A DNA stretch of 64,000 bases from Bacteriovoracaceae bacterium (GTDB taxonomy: Bacteria > Bdellovibrionota > Bacteriovoracia > Bacteriovoracales > Bacteriovoracaceae). Each line of letters opens with the position of its first letter. Position 1 is the stretch's first letter. The notes below the pieces were generated by a model. It saw only the letters and a list, made by a program, of their open reading frames with translations, was not told the DNA's origin and ran no database searches. Where the stretch lies: NCBI GenBank assembly GCA_029865945.1, contig JARXAH010000094.1, forward strand, positions 1 to 64,000. Reading direction: 5' to 3'. Position numbers and translations under genes: made by a program. This document shows, in pieces, positions 26,063 through 34,650 of the stretch.

Positions 26063-26800
26063 ATGAAAAATATTCTGTCCTTCCTAAAATTTATCCTTTT
26101 TGGGATGTCCTCTTTTTTTCTCTTGGCGCCAAATTACTCAATGGCTTCCGTAATTGATGTTGCATTTTTTCATGTTACCCTAACTCAAGAAATGTATGTT
26201 GAGTTGATAACTCCTGATTTCGAAGATACGGATTCTGATGACTCAGAAAATAATAAACCTCAATTTACGATGAAAAATATTGCGAACGCACTTAATCATC
26301 ATTCAACAGCGTCATCATTTCCCGAACCGGAAAACAAATATCATAATGATAATGAAGATCAAAAAGAAACTTATCCACGCCCCTACAACCGATCTTTGGC
26401 CATTGGTATTTCCTGGTCCATATCCAATGACTTTGGAATTCAACTTTTATGGCAATCGAAAATACGAAAGTCTCAATTTTACTATCTTGCTTCCATCGGC
26501 TTAGATTCCGTTAGTAACTATCAGAACGATCGCTTTTTATCCCCGAGAATTTCCACTGGATTAAAATGGAAAATTCTCTTAGCAAATATCGTGGCCAAGT
26601 ATTATCCCAATTACAGCGCTCCCTTTTTGGCCGGAGAAATAGGATTTTCCGTTCTTCTAGGTAAAAAAAATAGATCTCGCAACGTTTCAGCAAATGCTAC
26701 GGTTGCAAGTAATGTAGTGACTCCCTTTGGAGTCAACTTTGGATTTCCTACTTTTAATTTCGGTGTCATTTACTATTTTAATTACATAAAAAAACAATAA
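26063..26800 (+). CDS. Exported beta-rich protein, possible outer-membrane barrel
   Basis: 245 aa with a signal peptide (about residues 1-28, ending SMAS). An acidic, Asn/Asp/His-rich stretch covers residues about 45-105. The rest has alternating aromatic and polar strands and ends YYFNYIKKQ. Such strand patterns suggest a small outer-membrane beta-barrel, but no family was recognised. It heads a three-gene set of exported proteins spaced 9-17 nt apart. Confidence 0.65.
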   Translation: MKNILSFLKFILFGMSSFFLLAPNYSMASVIDVAFFHVTLTQEMYVELITPDFEDTDSDDSENNKPQFTMKNIANALNHHSTASSFPEPENKYHNDNEDQKETYPRPYNRSLAIGISWSISNDFGIQLLWQSKIRKSQFYYLASIGLDSVSNYQNDRFLSPRISTGLKWKILLANIVAKYYPNYSAPFLAGEIGFSVLLGKKNRSRNVSANATVASNVVTPFGVNFGFPTFNFGVIYYFNYIKKQ

Positions 26801-26817
26801 GTAAAAAGGAATCAATA

Positions 26818-27489
26818 ATGAAATTTCTCATTTTAGTTTCCTTAGTCTTATTATCTTCTTGCTCGAAAGATCAAGATTTAAATTTTCCCACAGTAGGAAG
26901 AACTGAAACTTATAAAATTTTTGAAGGTAATCATGTCGCCGCGCCGTTGGAAGTTTCTCCCATCTATTCTGTGTACGACTTTGCAGTTCGGATAACATTC
27001 AACAAAGCTAAGTATCTTTTAAAAGATGAGAACGGAGCGATTTCAATCGACCAGCAAGACTGGAATAAATTAACGGGATTCTCTGATTGCAACTTTTATG
27101 ATGCCTACACGGGAATGGGTGCCATGGTGGGCTGGAGATGGAATCCCAATCAAAAAAGAATTGAGCTAGCTGCTTATGTTCACAACAATGCGGACAGATC
27201 AAGACATGTGAAAGAATTTAAAAACGTTTACATGAATGAAAACGAGTCCTATGTTTTTCGAATTGTGGCCGATGAAAAACAAAAAAAATATACATATACG
27301 ATTGAAGACCCTGATCTCACTTCTCTATCGGTTAAAGAAAAAATTGTCATGAAAGAGCAAGGCAATATCAACGAGGGAAGAGGTTGCAAAGGAAATCCGA
27401 TTACAGGAAGATTAATTTCTCCATGGTTTGGAGGAACTCAAAGTGCGCCAACAGAAATAGAAATTAAAGTCGAATACCTAAAACTATAA
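26818..27489 (+). CDS. Lipoprotein, unknown function
   Basis: 223 aa with a type II signal peptide (MKFLILVSLVLLSSC). The mature part has several Trp and Tyr residues and looks beta-rich; lectin or concanavalin-like folds are possible but cannot be shown by eye. AAAGGA lies about 7 nt upstream of the ATG. It probably shares a transcript with its neighbours on both sides. Confidence 0.72.
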   Translation: MKFLILVSLVLLSSCSKDQDLNFPTVGRTETYKIFEGNHVAAPLEVSPIYSVYDFAVRITFNKAKYLLKDENGAISIDQQDWNKLTGFSDCNFYDAYTGMGAMVGWRWNPNQKRIELAAYVHNNADRSRHVKEFKNVYMNENESYVFRIVADEKQKKYTYTIEDPDLTSLSVKEKIVMKEQGNINEGRGCKGNPITGRLISPWFGGTQSAPTEIEIKVEYLKL

Positions 27490-27498
27490 AGAAATATT

Positions 27499-27852
27499 AT
27501 GCAAAAAATGATTTTCATTCTTATTGGCATTTTTATAAATATTTTCCTCTCACTTCCGTCCTATAGCATCCAATTAATCAATTATAAAAGCTACCAACTT
27601 GTTGTTCTTAGTGAATTTAAATTTGCTATTTACGAGTGTTCTAAACTAGATGATGTTGATGGGAAAAAATCGGAATGCTTGGGAATCTATTTAAATCAAG
27701 CTACATCATTCTTAGAAATGAATGAAAATAAATTAAATAATATAATATTTAAGAAAATCCAAAACCAACTTAGCACGGCCAAAGAACTCATCGCTTATAA
27801 GGATTGGGACAACTTTGATGTTTTATTAAAAAATTTAAATCTCGATCTTTAA
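27499..27852 (+). CDS. Small exported protein, unknown function
   Basis: 117 aa with a signal peptide (about residues 1-23, ending SYS). The mature part is mostly helical with two cysteines. No domain is recognised. Its ribosome-binding site is weak, and it may depend on coupling to the lipoprotein gene 9 nt upstream. Its 3' end overlaps the convergent E1 gene by 4 nt. Confidence 0.65.
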   Translation: MQKMIFILIGIFINIFLSLPSYSIQLINYKSYQLVVLSEFKFAIYECSKLDDVDGKKSECLGIYLNQATSFLEMNENKLNNIIFKKIQNQLSTAKELIAYKDWDNFDVLLKNLNLDL

Positions 27853-29924
27853 TATTTTAAGAGCTCTACTGCTTTCGCCATTACTTTTTCCGTGTTAGGC
27901 AAAATCGCTCGCTCAAAAATTCTATTGAAGCCTACTGGCGTAAAAGGAGAGCCCACTCGCCACACAGGTGCATCTAAGTATTCAAAGGCGTGTTCATTAA
28001 TGGCCGCCACCACTTCCCCACCGAATCCTCCAAATACCTTATCTTCGTGAACAACGAGAGCGCGGTGACATTGCTTCACGATTGAAACGATGCCATCCAC
28101 ATCCAGGGGCTGTAAACTTCTTAAGTCGAGCACCGCCACCGAGTAGTTGTGATCTGTTTGCAATTTTTCAGCGGCCTCCATACAGTGATGAACAGTATTT
28201 CCAAAGGTAATGAGAACCAAATCCCTTCCCTCGCGGCGAAGTCTCGCTTTCCCAAAGGGAACAAAAAATTCTTCGGGAATAGAAGTCATCGCTTGCTTGG
28301 CATTGTAGAGCGACTTAGGTTCAAGATAAACGGTCACACCTTCACTTCGCATCGCCGTTCGAAGCAGTCCGGCCGCATCATCCGCAAAGGCCGGAGAAAC
28401 AACGCGAATACCAGGAAGTGTGGTCAACGTTCCTTCAATATTTTGAGAGTGATAAAGGCCTCCCCCAATATAGCCACCAGAGGCAAGTCGAATCGTTAAA
28501 TTAGGACAAAAGGCACCATTGCTGCGCCAGTAATCGTGAGAAGTTTCCACCATTTGTTCCATCGCCGGCCAAAAATAATCGGCAAACTCAGCACCTTCCA
28601 CAACGACTCGAATCTTTTTATTAAAACGAGAAAAGCCATTGGCCGTTCCAAGAATGAAATCTTCAGCAATCGGCCCATTAAATACCCGTGCCTTGCCAAA
28701 TTCTTGTTGCATCCCTTTAGTCACATTAAAAATGCCACCCTTCTCTTTGTAGGCCACATCTTGGCCCCAAATATAGGTATCAGGATTGAAACGAAATTCT
28801 TCTTTCAAGGTTCCGTTGATCGCATCGATAAATTTTATCGCTTCGCCGCCTGACGCTGGATCGGTAGGCAAGCCTTCGGGGTATTTTGAACTGACGTAAC
28901 CATTAGGTACAACAAAATCAAAAATGGAAGCTGGATCTGGATCCGCCGCTTGAACCACTTTTTTATGGGCCTCAATCAATTCGTTTTTACACTCCTCATC
29001 AATTTTTGTTAGTTCAGTGGCCGGAATTTTTGCCATCTCCAATAAATATTTTTTGAAGTGCACAATGGGATCAAGCTTGAGCGCCGCTGCCAACTCCGCC
29101 TCATCTCGATACAATTCATGTTTATCAGAATTGGAATGACTGTGCATTCGAACACACATGGCATGCACGATGACGGGTTCCGATTTTTTGATCGCGTGTT
29201 CGCGCGCGGTAAACATGGCATTCATAGAATCAAAAATATCTTTTCCATCGCAGTGAATAATTTTTAAATTTAAAAATCCTGCAAAATTATCGGCGCATTT
29301 CTCATGAGCTGTTTGATCGGATTTAGGAACAGAAATTCCATACCCATTATCTTGCAGCACAAAAATCACCGGAAGTTTTTCGCGACTTGCCCCGTTAATC
29401 GCCTCATAACAATATCCTTCAGAAACTGACGATTCTCCTTGGGAACTAATCGCGACTCCCTTGTGTCCGTAAGTTTTCATCGCTCGTGCCACTCCGACAG
29501 CATGCAAAACATGATTTCCCGTGCAACTAGATACGTTATGAATATTCCATTCTGGTTTAGCAAAATGGTTGGACATATGACGGCCGCCGCTCGCCAAATC
29601 CTCTTTTTTGGAAAGTCCATTTAACAAAATTTCATAGACACTTAAGCCCGCAGAGAGCGCCGTTTGCATATCTCGGTAGTAAGGGAAAAGATGATCCGTT
29701 TGACGATCAAATACCTGACCGATGGCCAGTTGGATTCCATCGTGTCCTGCATAGGGAGCGTGATAGGACCATCCGAGCGCTTGCTTCAAATAATTCGGGG
29801 CGCGATCATCAATCATGCGGCCCAAAACGAGAAGACGATACCAACCGAGAAGAGTTTTTTTATCTGGTTTTTTAGGATCAAAAAATTTTTTACTCGTAAG
29901 GTAAGCGTCTTGAATGGTCGGCAT
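27849..29924 (-). CDS. Fused alpha-beta 2-oxoacid dehydrogenase E1 component
   Basis: 691 aa. Residues about 25-340 are the E1 alpha subunit, with the thiamine-diphosphate motif at 163-193 (GESSVSEG ... QDNGYG) where the first Asp of the usual GDG is Glu, as in branched-chain enzymes. Residues about 358-691 are E1 beta, with GQDVAYKEKGGIFNVTKG, GPIAEDFILG and an HEDKVFGGFGGE end domain. It decarboxylates a 2-oxoacid, most likely branched-chain. No E2 or E3 gene is next to it, so it must pair with subunits encoded elsewhere. Confidence 0.9.
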   Translation of the reverse strand: MPTIQDAYLTSKKFFDPKKPDKKTLLGWYRLLVLGRMIDDRAPNYLKQALGWSYHAPYAGHDGIQLAIGQVFDRQTDHLFPYYRDMQTALSAGLSVYEILLNGLSKKEDLASGGRHMSNHFAKPEWNIHNVSSCTGNHVLHAVGVARAMKTYGHKGVAISSQGESSVSEGYCYEAINGASREKLPVIFVLQDNGYGISVPKSDQTAHEKCADNFAGFLNLKIIHCDGKDIFDSMNAMFTAREHAIKKSEPVIVHAMCVRMHSHSNSDKHELYRDEAELAAALKLDPIVHFKKYLLEMAKIPATELTKIDEECKNELIEAHKKVVQAADPDPASIFDFVVPNGYVSSKYPEGLPTDPASGGEAIKFIDAINGTLKEEFRFNPDTYIWGQDVAYKEKGGIFNVTKGMQQEFGKARVFNGPIAEDFILGTANGFSRFNKKIRVVVEGAEFADYFWPAMEQMVETSHDYWRSNGAFCPNLTIRLASGGYIGGGLYHSQNIEGTLTTLPGIRVVSPAFADDAAGLLRTAMRSEGVTVYLEPKSLYNAKQAMTSIPEEFFVPFGKARLRREGRDLVLITFGNTVHHCMEAAEKLQTDHNYSVAVLDLRSLQPLDVDGIVSIVKQCHRALVVHEDKVFGGFGGEVVAAINEHAFEYLDAPVWRVGSPFTPVGFNRIFERAILPNTEKVMAKAVELLKY

Positions 29925-30017
29925 AATTCCACCTTATTTTTTTTGCAATAAACGACAGTTTAAATTTTAAATGATTTTTGCATTTTCGCTAAGGTTGGAC
30001 TTATTGTCCATCCCTTA

Positions 30018-30051
30018 CTTTGTTTTCATCCTCGTGCGAACATGGTATAAA
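30018..30051 (+). promoter_or_regulatory. Possible promoter of the class III aminotransferase
   Basis: TATAAA at 30046-30051 with a partial -35 (TTTTCA) 17 nt upstream, 32 nt before the ATG at 30084. By eye only. Confidence 0.35.
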
Positions 30052-30083
30052 AAAGCTCGTTTATTTCTATCAAAAGGCCAATC

Positions 30084-31505
30084 ATGTCAACTCAAAAACC
30101 CACCATCTTGAGCATAGCTGGAACTAGGGCACAAAAATTTTTTGATGACCCAAGAATTACTCAAGCGCAACAACTTATTCGCGAGGCCTTGGCCGATCAC
30201 CAAAAAGACATCACCTCCTTGACTCCAGCGAAATCCGAATTGAAAGAAAATTATGAACAAATGATTAAGGAGTTAAGCGCAGGAAGAGGCGGCGCTTTAT
30301 ATTACAATTATATTGGAAGCGGATTTGGACGAGGACCTTTCGTGGAACTTTGTGATGGGTCCTTAAAATACGATTTTATTACAGGTATTGGCGTTCACTA
30401 TTTTGGCCATTCACACCCGGATGTGATTGAGGCAGCGGTTCAAGGCGCCATTGGTAACACAGTTATGCAAGGGCACCTTCAACAAAATTCCAATCAAAAT
30501 GAAATGATACAACTGTTAAGCGAACAAGTACAAAAGAAGGGATCTGCCATCAAGCACGTTTTTCTGACGTCTAGTGGTGCCATGGCCAATGAAAACGCCC
30601 TCAAGTTAGCGTTTCAAAAACGATACCCTGCCAACCGAGTCCTCGCTTTTGAGAGGTCTTTTAGTGGGCGCACGCTCGCGCTCTCATTTATCACGGACAA
30701 GGCCGCTTATCGCGAAGGTTTGCCCCAAGGTTTACAAGTAGATTATTTGCCTTTTTATGACGTTACCAATCACGAAAAAAGTATCAAAGATGCTACCTAC
30801 GCACTCAAAAAATATATAAAGCGCTTTCCAAAGCAGCACGCTTGTATTTTCTTTGAACCCATTCAAGGGGAAGGAGGAAGTTGGGAAGGAAATGAAGAAT
30901 ACTTTAAGGCCTTATTTACGATTGCTAAAGAAAATCACATCTCAATTATCAGTGATGAAGTCCAGGCCTTTGGACGAACCCAAGAATTATTTGCGTTTCA
31001 ATATTATAACTTAGCTCAGTATGTGGACATCGTGACCATTGGAAAAATGAGTCAAGTTTGCGCGACTCTCTTCGCCGAAGATCACAAACCGCGTCCAGGA
31101 CTTCTCAGTCAAACATTTACATCTTCGGGTGTGGCCATCAACACCGGATATAAAATTATTAAATCCTTAGTGGAAGATAATTTCTTAGGGCCAAAGGGAA
31201 AAATTCAAACTTTGGGTGATTACTTTAGGGTGCAATTAAAAAAAATAGAAAGTGAACTTCCCCATCTGATCCAAGGGCCTTACGGAGTGGGAGCGATGGT
31301 GGCGATGACGGTATTCAAAGGGGATGCGGAATTAAATAAAAAATTTTCTTACCGATTATTTGATTTAGGTGTTCTTACTTTTACCGCAGGTGGTGATCCC
31401 ACGCGCGTTCGCTTTCTGATGCCCATTGGCGCTGTAGAAGAAAAAGATATTGATGAGGTCTGTAAAATTGTAAAAGTTGCTCTTCTTAGCGTTAGCGAAA
31501 AATAA
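30084..31505 (+). CDS. Class III aminotransferase, possibly arginine/ornithine catabolism
   Basis: 473 aa PLP fold type I enzyme. Motifs are TSSGAMANENALK, FEPIQGEGG near residue 255, ISDEVQAFGRT with the cofactor Asp, and TIGKMSQVCA with the Schiff-base Lys. It has an N-terminal extension of about 60 residues compared with succinylornithine aminotransferase. The next gene encodes arginine N-succinyltransferase, so an AstC-like role (succinylornithine to glutamate semialdehyde) is the best guess, but the sequence is divergent. Confidence 0.82.
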   Translation: MSTQKPTILSIAGTRAQKFFDDPRITQAQQLIREALADHQKDITSLTPAKSELKENYEQMIKELSAGRGGALYYNYIGSGFGRGPFVELCDGSLKYDFITGIGVHYFGHSHPDVIEAAVQGAIGNTVMQGHLQQNSNQNEMIQLLSEQVQKKGSAIKHVFLTSSGAMANENALKLAFQKRYPANRVLAFERSFSGRTLALSFITDKAAYREGLPQGLQVDYLPFYDVTNHEKSIKDATYALKKYIKRFPKQHACIFFEPIQGEGGSWEGNEEYFKALFTIAKENHISIISDEVQAFGRTQELFAFQYYNLAQYVDIVTIGKMSQVCATLFAEDHKPRPGLLSQTFTSSGVAINTGYKIIKSLVEDNFLGPKGKIQTLGDYFRVQLKKIESELPHLIQGPYGVGAMVAMTVFKGDAELNKKFSYRLFDLGVLTFTAGGDPTRVRFLMPIGAVEEKDIDEVCKIVKVALLSVSEK

Positions 31506-31524
31506 ATCAGCGAGAAATAAGTGT

Positions 31525-32577
31525 ATGTTGGTTTTGCGTCCGATAGAACTCAACGATTTAAATCCCTTGATGGATTTACTCGCCGACGCAGGCCACGGCC
31601 TCACTTCACTTCCCCGTGATCTTGCCATTTTAGAAAAACGCATTCGAATGAGCATTGCTAGTTTTGCTGACCCTCTTCATCAAGGCCCTAACGGGGAAGT
31701 CTATTTATTTGTCATGGAAGATTTAAATAGTGGCGAGCTTGCAGGTGTTTGCGGGATCATCTCCAAGATTGGTGGTTTTGAGCCTTATTATTTTTATGAA
31801 TTAAAAGAATCTATTCACGAATCCAAAATGCTCAAGCTCAAGCAAACCATTCACGCCCTTCATTTTTATAAAACTCATAGTGGCCCAGCAGAAATTTGTA
31901 GTATTTTTTTATCTCCCAAATTTCGAAACAGTCAAAATGGACGATTTTTATCTCTCTCGAGATTTCTCTTTATTGCTGAATATCGCAACCGCTTCGAGCA
32001 TCACATCATTGCAGAAATGCGAGGTATGGTGGATGAAAATGGTTACTCACCTTTTTATGCGGCCGTCGGGCAAAAATTTTTTCACATTCCTTTTACTGAA
32101 GCAGATAAGTTATCCATGGTGAATAAATCTTACGTGGAAGATATGCTTCCTAAAGAACCCATCGTGGTGGAGCTACTTCCCAGTGATGCTCAGTATGTGA
32201 TTGGCCGTGTTCATCCGCAAACTGAGCCAGCGTTAAAAATTTTGCAATACGAAGGATTTCAGCGCACCAATTTATTAGGAATTTTTGAACCTGGCCCTAT
32301 TGTGAAAGCAGAGCTTGATGAATTACGTTCCGTAAAAGATTCCAAAAAAATGGTGATTGAAGATATCGTCAATGATGAAGAGGAAGATTTTAAAAATCAT
32401 CACCCTCATGACCCACTTCGTGACATGTATATTATTAGTAATGCAAAAAGTGAAAAATACAAATGTTGCTTAGGAAAAATAAAAATCGTAAATCAAAAAG
32501 TTATTATATCGCTAGAGAGTGCCACATCACTTCGAGTTAAGGTGGGTGATAGCGTTCGTTTTGTGAGCCTAAAGTAA
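31525..32577 (+). CDS. astA: Arginine N-succinyltransferase
   Basis: About 350 aa from ATG 31525 (MLVLRPIELND). An upstream frame from 31477 overlaps the aminotransferase and is less likely. Family landmarks are GHGLTSLPRD, the CSIFLSPKFRNSQNGRFLS block and the EMRGMVDENGYSPFY segment. It transfers succinyl from succinyl-CoA to arginine, the first step of the AST pathway. AstB, AstD and AstE are not in the window. Confidence 0.88.
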   Translation: MLVLRPIELNDLNPLMDLLADAGHGLTSLPRDLAILEKRIRMSIASFADPLHQGPNGEVYLFVMEDLNSGELAGVCGIISKIGGFEPYYFYELKESIHESKMLKLKQTIHALHFYKTHSGPAEICSIFLSPKFRNSQNGRFLSLSRFLFIAEYRNRFEHHIIAEMRGMVDENGYSPFYAAVGQKFFHIPFTEADKLSMVNKSYVEDMLPKEPIVVELLPSDAQYVIGRVHPQTEPALKILQYEGFQRTNLLGIFEPGPIVKAELDELRSVKDSKKMVIEDIVNDEEEDFKNHHPHDPLRDMYIISNAKSEKYKCCLGKIKIVNQKVIISLESATSLRVKVGDSVRFVSLK

Positions 32578-32879
32578 GTCTAGAGTAAGTCTAAAATAAT
32601 TTTTGATTCAAATTCCTATATTCTTGCACCAAGAAAATTATTGTAAATTTTTCAACGCTAAATGTTATTTTTCGTCTCAATTTCAACATTTTGCGTAGAC
32701 TTCTAGAGCGCATCGAATCAAAATCCGTGTAATCCTTACGTTAACGCAGTCTGTTGTGTGAAGGAATTTCTTACGTCTCTAACAATTACTAAGAATAAAT
32801 TCTATCTTCCGCATGTTTTTTACTGATTCGAATTTACAAGGTTAATTTTTAAATTTTTATATTTCGCTAGGAGTATTTT
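32578..32879. other. Intergenic region, AT-rich
   Basis: About 300 bp. It begins with two near-copies of GTAAGTCTA (32574-32596) spanning the astA stop. No gene, hairpin terminator or RNA was recognised. The GGAG before 32880 is the ribosome-binding site of the next gene. Confidence 0.5.
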
Positions 32880-34607
32880 GTGAAACATTTTATTTATTCG
32901 TGTTTGGTATCCAAACGAAAGGTTCTTGTTTATTTTTCTTTTCTTTTAATCCCATTTTATTTTGCATGGAGTTTCAGCAACACCACAGGCATGTTTCCTC
33001 GTTATTCTGTTGAGAATTTGAATATCGATTTCGTGAAGATTCCTGATGAGTATTCCTACCTAAATCAAAAAGCTGGTCTTTATCTTCACAAGCGAGGAAA
33101 TATTTCCTTTTTCTTGAAATATAAAAAGACCGCGGGGCGCGATTCTGAAATATTTAATCAAGATAATATTAACTTTAAATACTTTATTCTCACAAGAGAC
33201 GACGGTTTTGACATATCGCAAATTCGATATTCTTCACCACATTCAACAGAAAATGTTTTTCCTTGGAAGGAATTTGATTTGAGATGGCATGGGGAAACTT
33301 CTAAAGGAATGATGCTGGATAATAAATTTACTGGTTACTTAGATTTAGATACGGCCCTTGCTGAATCACCTTACTTATCGACAAGAAATCTTTTAGTAAT
33401 ATCTATTGAGGGACTAAATAATGCTAGGCCATTATTATTCGCTGCTCCGATCAACATGTTAAGAAACATGACCGACACGATTGAACTAGTCGAAGAGGAA
33501 GAGAGAGAAGATATTCTTAATATCCTAAATAAAAAGGTTAGCAAAAAAAATCTTGAGTATTATGAAAAATCCATTTTTAATTTCACGAAAGATTATAAAA
33601 ATTTTTGGAAGAAAATTGGCCATCAAACTTATGAACTAACAAATAGTTATTTTAATAATCTTGCCCTTGGCGTTACTACCAATGATTTTGCTAACTATCA
33701 TTCCCTTCCGGCCTACGATGTCTATAAAAAATTATGTATCCTATTTTATCCCTACGGAGAAAAAAAATCTATTTGTGAAGGAAATCCAACGAGTATTATA
33801 GATATCAGTCGTTTTGATTTAATTTACAAAATTTATAATAACTCGGATAAAAAATTTCCAAAAATCAATCCCACGATTAATAGTGGAGTTCTTTCTAATG
33901 CCTCTGGAAAAACAGTCGAGACCAATCACTCGATCATTAATTTAACTTCCTTTTATGCAAATTTGACAGGAGGTCTTACTGGTCAAGTAGGAGTTGCCGG
34001 GCCAGCAAATTCTAGTAATTTGGGTGGTAGTGCATCTCTCTCTGGCGGTGTGGGACTTTCGTATAATTATTTAGATAACGATCTCAACTACCAAACCGAG
34101 TATGAGAACACGGAAATTCTTAGGAAGTCAGAGATCGAATATAATGAGATTAAAGCAAATTTTAATGCCGACGTTGTTAGTTGCTTTGCCATAAGATCCA
34201 TTCCTTATACTAAAACGGGTCGAATGGTAGTTACTGCCTCCACTGCTCCCACCATGTATCGAGGAAATGATATTAATTTAGATACGAAAATCGTTTATCT
34301 ATTTTGTTTGCCCAAAAAATTAAACACCATGGTTTCGGAAAAATATTTTTACTTAAAAGAAAAAAGATCTCCGACAGATGACCAACTTTGGGGAAGCAAC
34401 ATGAGCAACATGGGAACCATCGCAGCTTTTAGAGGCCCAGGAATTTTTAATAAATATCTGGAAATTGCAAGGTTTCGAACAGTGAAATGGAAAACCAACG
34501 TGACAGCTGCAGATTACGCCCAAGAATTGTCAAATTTGCTTGGTCTGGGGCAAGGTAACGAATTTTATAAATTTTATCACTACCCGGGAGTTTTAAAGCG
34601 ATACTAA
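32880..34607 (+). CDS. Large exported orphan protein with a glycine/serine-rich patch
   Basis: 575 aa with a GTG start and AGGAG 6 nt upstream. A hydrophobic segment at residues about 13-32 is a signal peptide or anchor. The body is Asn/Lys/Tyr-rich and not recognised. Residues about 355-400 form a Gly, Ser and Asn-rich stretch with alternating small and polar residues (TGGLTGQVGVAGPA, LGGSASLSGGVGLSYNY), the kind of sequence seen in beta-hairpins that insert in membranes. It stands alone between intergenic gaps. Secreted effector or adhesin are possible roles. Confidence 0.75.
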   Translation: MKHFIYSCLVSKRKVLVYFSFLLIPFYFAWSFSNTTGMFPRYSVENLNIDFVKIPDEYSYLNQKAGLYLHKRGNISFFLKYKKTAGRDSEIFNQDNINFKYFILTRDDGFDISQIRYSSPHSTENVFPWKEFDLRWHGETSKGMMLDNKFTGYLDLDTALAESPYLSTRNLLVISIEGLNNARPLLFAAPINMLRNMTDTIELVEEEEREDILNILNKKVSKKNLEYYEKSIFNFTKDYKNFWKKIGHQTYELTNSYFNNLALGVTTNDFANYHSLPAYDVYKKLCILFYPYGEKKSICEGNPTSIIDISRFDLIYKIYNNSDKKFPKINPTINSGVLSNASGKTVETNHSIINLTSFYANLTGGLTGQVGVAGPANSSNLGGSASLSGGVGLSYNYLDNDLNYQTEYENTEILRKSEIEYNEIKANFNADVVSCFAIRSIPYTKTGRMVVTASTAPTMYRGNDINLDTKIVYLFCLPKKLNTMVSEKYFYLKEKRSPTDDQLWGSNMSNMGTIAAFRGPGIFNKYLEIARFRTVKWKTNVTAADYAQELSNLLGLGQGNEFYKFYHYPGVLKRY

Positions 34608-34610
34608 TTT

Positions 34611-34642
34611 TCAAAAGTTCAAAAGTTCAAAAGTTCAAAAGT
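34611..34642 (+). repeat. Four tandem copies of TCAAAAGT
   Basis: Four exact 8-bp units lie between the convergent ends of the secreted orphan and the PAS-like gene. It is not a hairpin and is too short for a CRISPR. Confidence 0.85.
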
Positions 34643-34650
34643 TTCAATAA

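Noticed and set aside
34611-34642. TCAAAAGT units as a CRISPR array
   Set aside because: Units are 8 bp without spacers and no cas genes are in the window.
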